From NCBI GenBank assembly GCA_031285645.1, contig JAITVU010000196.1, forward strand, positions 1-5,588: a stretch of DNA of 5,588 bases. Reading direction: 5' to 3'. A program made the position numbers and the translations under genes. The first letter of the stretch is position 1. Each line of letters starts with the position of its first letter. This DNA comes from Oscillospiraceae bacterium. Its GTDB lineage: Bacteria; Bacillota; Clostridia; Oscillospirales; Ruminococcaceae. The notes under the pieces are model-generated. The model was not told the DNA's origin. It saw nothing but the letters and a program-made list of their open reading frames with translations, and made no database searches. This document shows positions 1 to 5,040 of the stretch, one piece after another.

Positions 1-409
1 CCAAAAAATCGCCGAACCGGAAGTAGCTGTGGGTGCTGTAGAGGGCATAGGGCAAATTAATGGCCATGGACAGCAGCGTCGCCGCCAGAGAGGCCGCAAA
101 CACAGCCACCAGCCGGCACAGGTTCATCCGCCTTTCGGAAACGATGCCGTTGGTTATTTTGGCCATCTCATATTTATGGACGCGGTCCATTTCAAACAAG
201 GTGAGCAAAGCTGATAAAACAGCGCCCGCCAAAGCGCCGCAAAGCGCGGGATTCCCGATGTAGATGGCGGTCTTGGTCATATCCGTCGCGGGCTTGTAAA
301 ACAGGTAACCCCCTATGGGCGACAGGGCGGCGAGGCCCATAAGCAACCAGGTGGTTTTGCCGCGCATGAGGCGCTTGATTTCCACCCACTGTACAGACAG
401 GTACTTCAT
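1..409 (-). CDS. ABC-2 type exporter permease, N-terminal part (cut by left window edge)
   Basis: The first 136 codons of an integral membrane protein can be read; the frame stays open to the left edge. It starts MKYLSVQWVEIKRLMRGKTT, a short basic cytoplasmic N-terminus typical of ABC-2 permeases. Hydrophobic stretches follow at about residues 20-38, 50-72 and 98-124, with a charged cytoplasmic loop between the second and third (about 74-97, rich in K, R, D and E). The ATG overlaps the stop of the ATPase gene as ATGA, which suggests translational coupling. A GGGAGG site lies 10 nt upstream, inside the ATPase gene. It is presumably the membrane half of the exporter energised by that ATPase. 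The substrate cannot be told from this fragment; peptide antibiotic or lipid export is an inference from the neighbouring two-component system. Confidence 0.85.
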   Translation of the reverse strand, partial: MKYLSVQWVEIKRLMRGKTTWLLMGLAALSPIGGYLFYKPATDMTKTAIYIGNPALCGALAGAVLSALLTLFEMDRVHKYEMAKITNGIVSERRMNLCRLVAVFAASLAATLLSMAINLPYALYSTHSYFRFGDFL

Positions 410-1272
410 GCGCTTTTTTCCTCCCTGCCGATGAGGTACATATACGCGTCTTCCAGGGTCGGGTCCACAATCCGGGCGTAAGGCGGCAGTTCAGGAGCCA
501 CAATCCGGCACTGAATGCCCCTGGCCGTGTTGATCCGGGCGGTAATCTGGTAAGACGTTTCCGGATTTTCCGCCGCCTGCTCCATAACACCCACATGGCT
601 TTCGGCCATGCGGATCAGGGCTTCCGGCGTTCCGTCAAAGCGCAGCTTGCCCTGGTACAGGACAATGAGGCGGCCGCACACGGACTGCACATCCTCAATG
701 ATATGTGTAGACAGGATCACGGTTTTATCGCGGGCGCTCTGCGAGAACAGATTGCGGAAATTGATCCGCTCCTCGGGGTCCAGCCCGACAGTGGGTTCGT
801 CAAAAATAAGCAGCTCAGGATTGCCGAGCAAGGCCTGGGCGATGCCGACCCGCTGGCGCTGGCCGCCGGACAGCGTTTGAATCCGTGTTTTTTGCAGAGA
901 TACCAGATTTGTCTGCTCGAGTACGGCATCGATGGCGCGGGTCCTTGCTTCCCCAATGCCCTTTAGAGCGGCCATATAATCGATGAACTGCCTGACGGTG
1001 AGTTCATCGTACAGGCCGAAGTTCTGGGGCAGATAACCAAGCCCCGCCTTAAGGCGCTTCTCCTGGCTTTTAAGGGACTTTCCGTCCACCTGTATGCTGC
1101 CGGATGTGGGGAGGAGCCCCGCGACGAGCAATTTCATCAAAGTGCTTTTTCCGGCGCCGTTGGGACCCACAAGGCCGATCATATTGGGACTGCTGAGATC
1201 GGCCGTGAAATCCCGCAGGGCCTTTTTTCCGTTTGGGTACGTCATACCCAGATTATGAGCGAATATGTTCAC
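406..1272 (-). CDS. ABC transporter ATP-binding protein (ABC-2 exporter type)
   Basis: Cytoplasmic ATPase subunit of an ABC exporter, 288 residues from the chosen GTG. All nucleotide-binding motifs are intact: Walker A GPNGAGKST (36-44), Q-loop in YLPQNFGLY (Q83), signature LSGGQRQR (134-141), Walker B LLIFDEP (154-160), D-loop GLDP (163-166) and H-loop LSTH (H190). The last roughly 75 residues form the accessory C-terminal region common in drug and bacteriocin ABC-2 ATPases (CcmA/BcrA-like). Two in-frame GTG starts compete, at 1281 and 1272. I prefer 1272, because the GGAAAGG site at 1283-1289 is 10 nt from it but only 1 nt from 1281, and other genes here use similar spacing. The gene overlaps the permease by 4 nt and has its own promoter, separated from the kinase gene by about 100 nt. 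The family is certain; the substrate is unknown. Confidence 0.95.
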   Translation of the reverse strand: MNIFAHNLGMTYPNGKKALRDFTADLSSPNMIGLVGPNGAGKSTLMKLLVAGLLPTSGSIQVDGKSLKSQEKRLKAGLGYLPQNFGLYDELTVRQFIDYMAALKGIGEARTRAIDAVLEQTNLVSLQKTRIQTLSGGQRQRVGIAQALLGNPELLIFDEPTVGLDPEERINFRNLFSQSARDKTVILSTHIIEDVQSVCGRLIVLYQGKLRFDGTPEALIRMAESHVGVMEQAAENPETSYQITARINTARGIQCRIVAPELPPYARIVDPTLEDAYMYLIGREEKSA

Positions 1273-1302
1273 TGTTACCACGCCTTTCCGGTTGATGAAT
1301 CC

Positions 1303-1308
1303 AGTATA
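1303..1308 (-). promoter_or_regulatory. Predicted -10 box of the ABC exporter operon
   Basis: The minus strand reads TATACT, one mismatch from TATAAT, placing a start of transcription near 1296 and a leader of about 24 nt to the GTG at 1272. The hexamer 17 nt upstream (1331-1326, AAACAA) does not resemble TTGACA and there is no TGn extension, so the promoter probably needs an activator. The response regulator promoter has the same TATACTG sequence and the same lack of a -35. This is a prediction by eye. Confidence 0.55.
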
Positions 1309-1330
1309 AAGTACGCGTTTGGAGCTTGTT

Positions 1331-1343
1331 TGTGATGACTGTG
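1331..1343 (-). promoter_or_regulatory. Putative response regulator operator upstream of the ABC operon
   Basis: The minus strand reads CACAGTCATCACA, two CACA half-sites whose starts are 9 bp apart. It matches the element upstream of the response regulator gene (CACACAAATCACA) at 10 of 13 positions. It lies just upstream of, and touches, the expected -35 position, where OmpR-family activators usually bind direct repeats. Binding by the neighbouring regulator is an inference. Confidence 0.5.
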
Positions 1344-1356
1344 TGTTTTCAGTGAA

Positions 1357-1379
1357 GAAGCGGCGCCAATGGCCGCTTC
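1357..1379 (-). terminator. GC-rich hairpin after the kinase gene, weak terminator or attenuator
   Basis: A perfect 8-bp stem (GAAGCGGC / GCCGCTTC) with a 7-nt loop begins 6 nt after the kinase stop codon. On the minus strand it is followed by TTCACTGAAAA, not by a U-tract, so it is not a standard intrinsic terminator. It could partly terminate, stabilise the 3' end of the regulator-kinase message, or limit read-through into the exporter genes, whose own promoter lies just beyond it. Confidence 0.4.
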
Positions 1380-1385
1380 AACGCA

Positions 1386-2936
1386 TTACGGATTGTTTTC
1401 AGGCGCCCGCGCGAGTTCAAAGCTGAACTGAACGCCCGCGGCGGTATTCTCAATCCGGTATGAAGCGCTGTGGAGGTCCAGGATCATTTTGGTCAGGTAT
1501 AGGCCGAGGCCGCTGCCGCCGCTCTCGCGGCTGCGGGATTTCTCCACACGGTAAAAGGCCTCATAAATGCGGGGCAGGCTGTCCTCGGGGATATGGGCTC
1601 CTGTGTTGAGGATGGTAAACCAGATGTTGTGCCGGACCGGCCTTGCCTTCACATAGACTGTTTCCCCAGAAGGGGAGTACTTTATGGCGTTGGCGACAAG
1701 ATTATCGATTACGCGCCTGAGAAGCATCGGGTCCGCCTCGGTACAGAGGTTTGCCGCCAGCTCCTCGTTTAAATGCAGCCCTTTTTCCGCCGCCCGGTCC
1801 CGATACAGATCCAGTGTTTCGCCCACAAGGGCCGTGAAGTCCAGTTCCTCGGGGCGGACGGTAAATCCGTTGGACTCAATGCGGGAGATGGTGAGGATTT
1901 CCTGGACCATATTATCCAGGTTTTGCGCCACCTGCAAACTGCGGGCCAGATATTTATCCCGGTCCTTATAATTGCCGACATTGTCGATCATGCCTTCCAG
2001 CTGCCCTTTTATAACGGTTATGGGGGTCTTGAGCTCGTGGGAGACGGCGGCGAAAAATTCGAGGCGTTTACGCTCCCGTTCGCGCTCGCGCCTGATGTCG
2101 TCGCTGAGCTCCTCGTTCGCCTGCCTCAGCGCCTGCAGCGCCGTATCCAGGCGCTCCGCCAGCTCGTTGAGATTTTCGGCGAGGACGCCGATTTCATCGC
2201 GGCGCTTTTCGCTGCACCGCCAGCTGAAATCCAGCTGCGCCAGTTTTTGCGAAATGCCGCTGATCCGAACGATCGGCCTTGTTATATAGAGAGAATAAAA
2301 CAATGAGCCCGCCAGTGATATAACCAAAATGACGAGGGCCAGCCAGGGAAAGACCCGGCTCAGGGATTCGAGCGCCCTGTTGACTTCGTAAAGCCGGGAT
2401 GTGATGACAAGGTAGTAAGGCCCGTCGCCGTCCTCAAAAAACACGGATTGCTCATAGCTGGTGATGCTGTTTTCTTCCACAATGGTGGTTGTGACCATGC
2501 CCGCGGTCGCCTCAGCCGCTTCAGCCGCCGTAATGGAATACCGCGATTCATCTTCAACGATATCTTTTTCGGTAATCACCTGTTCGTCAGCGGCGACGCC
2601 CTGCTGCTGAATGCCGATTAAAAAACCGTCGTAGGCCGGGGCGTCGGGCATATCGTTATAATAAAAAAGAACCTGGCCGTCCTGATCCAACAGGCTCAGT
2701 TCAATACGGTTCTTGGATGAAAAACGCTCCAGAGGGGCGGCGCTGTCCTCCAGCGGCATGTGACTCAGTTCCGTGGCAAGGCTATCCACACTCACAGTGA
2801 GCTCATCGTCCAGCAAGGATGTATAATCTTTCGGCATATACCAGGCAATAAAGCAAAAGGTCGCCACGCAGGCAGCGGCCAGGAGTAGGGCTGTCATGCC
2901 GAAAATTTTCAGTGTGAGACTAATCTTCCTTTTCAA
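1386..2936 (-). CDS. Membrane sensor histidine kinase of a VanS/PhoR-like two-component system
   Basis: A 516-residue sensor kinase that autophosphorylates on His and passes the phosphate to the adjacent response regulator. Order of parts: membrane helix 1 (about 11-33), extracytoplasmic domain (about 34-195), membrane helix 2 (about 197-218), HAMP (about 218-270), a highly charged linker rich in R and E (about 280-292), HisKA with SHELKTPI (phosphoacceptor H300), and HATPase_c with N-box NLVANAIKYS (412-421), a G1-like NTGAHIP (444-450), an F-box near FYRVEKSRSR (461-470) and G2 GGSGLGLY (473-480). Asn replaces the usual Asp in the G1 box, as I recall for some VanS-like kinases, so this alone does not imply a dead enzyme. 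The outer domain is strongly acidic, roughly 32 Asp/Glu against about 9 Lys/Arg by hand count. The start is TTG, overlapping the regulator gene by 17 nt, with a G-rich GGGGTGGGG 8 nt upstream as likely ribosome site. An ATG at 2897 would remove the basic N-terminus and part of helix 1. The signal is unknown. Confidence 0.95.
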   Translation of the reverse strand: MKRKISLTLKIFGMTALLLAAACVATFCFIAWYMPKDYTSLLDDELTVSVDSLATELSHMPLEDSAAPLERFSSKNRIELSLLDQDGQVLFYYNDMPDAPAYDGFLIGIQQQGVAADEQVITEKDIVEDESRYSITAAEAAEATAGMVTTTIVEENSITSYEQSVFFEDGDGPYYLVITSRLYEVNRALESLSRVFPWLALVILVISLAGSLFYSLYITRPIVRISGISQKLAQLDFSWRCSEKRRDEIGVLAENLNELAERLDTALQALRQANEELSDDIRRERERERKRLEFFAAVSHELKTPITVIKGQLEGMIDNVGNYKDRDKYLARSLQVAQNLDNMVQEILTISRIESNGFTVRPEELDFTALVGETLDLYRDRAAEKGLHLNEELAANLCTEADPMLLRRVIDNLVANAIKYSPSGETVYVKARPVRHNIWFTILNTGAHIPEDSLPRIYEAFYRVEKSRSRESGGSGLGLYLTKMILDLHSASYRIENTAAGVQFSFELARAPENNP

Positions 2937-3588
2937 TGCGGTACCCCACCCCCCGTATGGTCTCTATATATTGCGCGGGCAGCTTCTTTCTCAAATTTTT
3001 GATATGGGTGTCCACAACGCGGTCCTCCCCAAAATAGGCGTGATCCCAGACGCGGTCCAGCAGTTGATCTCTTGTGAGGACTTTTCCTTTGTTTTGAATC
3101 AGCTCCCGCAGCAGGTCAAACTCCTTTTGCGTCAGGATAAGCTCTGTTTCGTCCACAAATGCGCGGTAGGCCTCAAGATCCAGTCTCAGGTTTTTGAAGC
3201 GGATACAGTCCTGCGGCTCTGCGGTCCTGGCGGAGCGCCGCAGGACGGCGTCGATTTTTTTAACCAGGATTTTCATCGAAAAGGGTTTTGTGATATAGTC
3301 GTCGGCGCTCAGGTCATATCCCCTGAGCTGGTTTTCCTCGCTGTCCAGGGCCGCCACCATCAGAACAGGTACGGCCGATTGCCGGCGCACAAGCTCCAAA
3401 ACGGCGTAACCGTCGATTTTGGGCAGCATGATGTCCAGCAGAAGAAGGTCGAATGTTTTTTCCCTGAAAAGGGACAGAGCCTCAACACCGTCCTCCGCCA
3501 GAGTGACGCTGTGCCCCGCGTCCTCAAGATAATTCTGCAAGAGTTCCCGTATATCAAAATCGTCCTCGACGATAAGAATTTCAGCCAT
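2920..3588 (-). CDS. OmpR/VanR-family response regulator (receiver plus winged helix)
   Basis: A 222-residue transcription factor, the partner of the overlapping histidine kinase. The receiver (about 3-115) has the acidic pocket E8-D9-D10, phosphoacceptor D52 in LLLLDIMLP, Y98 and K101 in DDYITKPF. The Trans_Reg_C winged helix (about 128-220) has the recognition helix around VVDTHIKNLRKKL (191-203) and the C-terminal wing ETIRGVGYRI. One key residue is unusual: the conserved switch Thr/Ser of strand beta-4 is Ala (A79, in LMVAALD where LMLTALD-like sequence is usual). The start at 3588 is chosen because GGAAAGGG lies 8 nt upstream. An in-frame TTG at 3624 lies upstream of the likely -10 box and would probably not be transcribed. 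A CACA-type element in its promoter, shared with the ABC operon, suggests autoregulation and control of the exporter. Confidence 0.96.
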   Translation of the reverse strand: MAEILIVEDDFDIRELLQNYLEDAGHSVTLAEDGVEALSLFREKTFDLLLLDIMLPKIDGYAVLELVRRQSAVPVLMVAALDSEENQLRGYDLSADDYITKPFSMKILVKKIDAVLRRSARTAEPQDCIRFKNLRLDLEAYRAFVDETELILTQKEFDLLRELIQNKGKVLTRDQLLDRVWDHAYFGEDRVVDTHIKNLRKKLPAQYIETIRGVGYRIEKED

Positions 3589-3596
3589 TTTATCGT

Positions 3597-3604
3597 CCCT
3601 TTCC
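3597..3604 (-). promoter_or_regulatory. Ribosome binding site that fixes the response regulator start
   Basis: GGAAAGGG on the minus strand is 8 nt from the ATG at 3588. With the predicted transcription start near 3605, the leader would be only about 17 nt and would begin almost at this site. This excludes the upstream TTG at 3624 as the main start. Confidence 0.7.
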
Positions 3605-3611
3605 TGTTTGC

Positions 3612-3617
3612 AGTATA
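3612..3617 (-). promoter_or_regulatory. Predicted -10 box of the response regulator/kinase operon
   Basis: TATACT on the minus strand, with a predicted start of transcription near 3605. The hexamer 17 nt upstream (ACACAA, 3640-3635) is no match to TTGACA and lies within the putative operator. This fits a promoter activated by the operon's own regulator. The box and the following G are identical to those of the ABC operon promoter. Confidence 0.55.
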
Positions 3618-3628
3618 GAGCCAATCTG

Positions 3629-3641
3629 TGTGATTTGTGTG
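3629..3641 (-). promoter_or_regulatory. Putative autoregulatory operator of the response regulator
   Basis: The minus strand reads CACACAAATCACA within TCACACAAATCACACAG, a near-perfect direct repeat with a 9-bp period. It matches the element at the ABC operon at 10 of 13 positions and covers the expected -35 region. Its edge is 12 bp from the -10 box, compared with 23 bp at the ABC promoter, a difference of 11 bp. Confidence 0.5.
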
Positions 3642-3692
3642 AAGATATGGCGAATTCGCTTTAAGACTGGCATGATAAAATCGGCCGTCACT

Positions 3693-3728
3693 GAAAAACC
3701 GGGCCCGCATCCGGGGACCCGGTTTTTC
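3693..3728 (-). terminator. Strong intrinsic terminator after the LRR gene, possibly bidirectional
   Basis: An 11-bp perfect stem GAAAAACCGGG / CCCGGTTTTTC encloses a 14-nt loop that can itself pair CCC with GGG. It starts 8 nt after the LRR stop codon on the minus strand, and the 3' arm carries five consecutive T residues. The matching run of A on the other arm means it could also stop plus-strand transcription. It separates the LRR gene from the two-component promoter. Confidence 0.85.
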
Positions 3729-3736
3729 GTATCAGT

Positions 3737-4816
3737 TCAAGCCCTGACAAAAGAGATTTTATGCTCGCCGGCAAAACGCTCCGCGTACGATCCCGACCGG
3801 CCGTATATCTTAACTTTATCACAATACTTAAACGCATCGCCGTCAATCTTTGTCACGCTGGCCGGGATATCAACGCGTGTGAGCGCTTCACAGTATTTAA
3901 AGGCGTCCGAGCCGATGGACGTCGTTTTGTCCCCCATGCTCACCGATGTGAGATCTGAGCAATACTTGAACGCCATATCCCCGATTTTGGTGACGCTTCG
4001 AGGCAGCGTGACGGATTTAAGCGACGAACAGTACTTGAAAGCCGCGTCGGGAATGACATCCACTTTCTCAGATATGGTGACGGACTCAAGGGCTTCGCAG
4101 TATTTGAGAAGATCCTTTCCGATACTTTCCACACTGTTCGGAATTGTCATTGCGGTCAGTCCCGTGCAGTACTTAAATGCCTTGTCCTCGATTCTCGTCA
4201 CACTGCTCGGGATGGTGATTGTGGTCAGAACCTTACCGGGCCCAAACGCTGCGTGGCCGATTGTTTTGACCGTTGCCGGGATATCAAACTGAGCCGCTTT
4301 TTTACCGGATGGATACTGAACCAGCACGGAAACGTCTTTATTGTAAAGCACGCCGTCCACGCTTATGTAAGCGGCATTTTTCTCATGCACATTGATTTGG
4401 GTGAGGGAGTCACAGATCCAAAAGGCCTCGTTGCCGATTTCAGCGACTTTTTGCGGGATCGTGACATCGGACAGGGACTTGCAGTCCCCAAAAGCGCTCT
4501 CGCCGATCGATTCCAGGCTTTCGGGAAACACGATCTTTTTTAATGCGGTGCAGCTTCTGAAAGCGCCTTCGCCGATGCTTTTCACCGTATCCGGGAATGT
4601 GACGCTTGATATGGTAACGCATTCCGAGAACGCTTCCTTGCCGATGCCTGTGACGCCGCCGGGGATCGTCACGGCGCCGCCGCTGCCTTTGTACTGTGTT
4701 AAAACACCGTTTTTGATGGTGAAATCACTGGCGGCGTGGCCGACCATCGGGGTGGCGGCCAGGATTGTGCAGAGTGCGGCCACAGCGGTAAGTAGGGATT
4801 TTAATGTCTGTTTCAT
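3737..4816 (-). CDS. Secreted BspA-like leucine-rich repeat protein (LRR_5 family)
   Basis: A 359-residue exported protein. A signal peptide is clear: basic MKQTLK, hydrophobic core to about residue 22, likely cleavage after VGHA (28). The mature part is a chain of LRR_5 repeats of the type IPxSVTxIGxxAFxxCxxL with a 23-residue period. Repeats are anchored at C66, C89, C112, C135, then a 36-residue insertion (about 141-176, containing VDGVLYNKD and YPSGKK), a repeat with Gly at the Cys position (G194), and C217, C240, C263, C286, C309 and C332. The end, KIYGRSGSYAERFAGEHKISFVRA, resembles the usual cap of such proteins. No LPXTG signal, SLH domain or lipobox is visible, so it is probably released or loosely held at the surface. 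Family members are implicated in binding host proteins or other cells; the ligand here is unknown. The ATG at 4816 has AAAGGA 10 nt upstream. Confidence 0.93.
   Translation of the reverse strand: MKQTLKSLLTAVAALCTILAATPMVGHAASDFTIKNGVLTQYKGSGGAVTIPGGVTGIGKEAFSECVTISSVTFPDTVKSIGEGAFRSCTALKKIVFPESLESIGESAFGDCKSLSDVTIPQKVAEIGNEAFWICDSLTQINVHEKNAAYISVDGVLYNKDVSVLVQYPSGKKAAQFDIPATVKTIGHAAFGPGKVLTTITIPSSVTRIEDKAFKYCTGLTAMTIPNSVESIGKDLLKYCEALESVTISEKVDVIPDAAFKYCSSLKSVTLPRSVTKIGDMAFKYCSDLTSVSMGDKTTSIGSDAFKYCEALTRVDIPASVTKIDGDAFKYCDKVKIYGRSGSYAERFAGEHKISFVRA
3815..4234 (-). repeat. Six tandem 69-bp units encoding the (F/L)KYC leucine-rich repeats
   Basis: Six successive units each encode A/L-F/L-K-Y-C with an exact 23-codon spacing; the Cys codons lie at 4168-4166, 4099-4097, 4030-4028, 3961-3959, 3892-3890 and 3823-3821. 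The amino acids are almost constant, but the codons vary (TTT/TTC, AAA/AAG, TAT/TAC, TGT/TGC), so these are not recent DNA copies. The four N-terminal repeats of the same protein have SEC, RSC, GDC and WIC at this place and are more diverged. Confidence 0.85.
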
Positions 4817-4887
4817 AAGTCACGATTCCTTTCTGTTTATGAATACAGGTTCTAAATCTGGAGCATTGTGCCGAACGGCGCGGTGCG

Positions 4888-4893
4888 ATTATA
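4888..4893 (-). promoter_or_regulatory. Predicted -10 box of the LRR gene
   Basis: A consensus TATAAT on the minus strand (context CTGTATATAATCGC) lies about 70 nt upstream of the LRR start codon. The -35 is poor (AGGCGA at 17-nt spacing). A second candidate lies further upstream at 4951-4943, an extended -10 reading TGTTATTAT. I cannot choose between them, and neither has the CACA-type element seen at the two-component and ABC promoters. Confidence 0.4.
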
Positions 4894-5006
4894 TACAGCC
4901 GTGAAGGGCGTCGCCTGTGCGGAGTGCCGGGGGTGCTATAGGATAATAACATGATACAGCGGAAAATACCAGAGGCTTGTTTGTATTCATAGTCAAACGC
5001 CGCGTA

Positions 5007-5031
5007 TTTAAAATTGCGTCGTAATTTTAAA
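5007..5031 (-). terminator. AT-rich hairpin downstream of mgtA, doubtful terminator
   Basis: A perfect 9-bp inverted repeat TTTAAAATT / AATTTTAAA with a 7-nt loop begins 10 nt after the mgtA stop codon. It has little GC and no U-tract after it, so termination would be weak. It is preceded by the 8-bp palindrome CTGTACAG (5033-5040). It may mark the 3' end of the mgtA message or be a protein binding site. Confidence 0.35.
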
Positions 5032-5040
5032 CCTGTACAG

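Noticed and set aside
444..450. Asn in place of Asp in the kinase G1 box (residue numbers of the kinase) as a sign of an inactive kinase
   Set aside because: The N-, F- and G2-boxes and the His motif are intact, and this substitution occurs in some VanS-like kinases, so it is not good evidence of loss of activity.
192..596. A 134-codon minus-strand frame over the ATPase/permease junction
   Set aside because: It is out of frame with two well-supported genes that overlap by ATGA; the Arg- and Pro-rich product looks like a shadow.
1773..2306. A 177-codon plus-strand open frame opposite the histidine kinase
   Set aside because: It lies wholly over conserved HAMP, HisKA and HATPase coding sequence and has no family features.
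2896..3618. A 240-codon plus-strand open frame opposite the response regulator
   Set aside because: The minus strand encodes a complete OmpR-type regulator with all domains; the opposite frame shows no known motif.
3815..4234. The 69-bp periodicity as a possible CRISPR or non-coding repeat array
   Set aside because: The period equals 23 codons in an intact gene, with variable third positions and a clear LRR protein; there are no constant repeat/spacer units.
3630..4292. A 220-codon plus-strand open frame opposite the LRR gene, with repeated QYLNA/QYLKA motifs
   Set aside because: Its repeats are exactly the antisense reading of the FKYC repeats. The minus-strand frame has a signal peptide, a clear family match, a ribosome site and a terminator, so the plus-strand frame is a mirror artefact.
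4392..4904. A 170-codon plus-strand open frame across the LRR 5' half and its leader
   Set aside because: Also the antisense image of LRR_5 repeats; no recognisable family and no convincing ribosome site.
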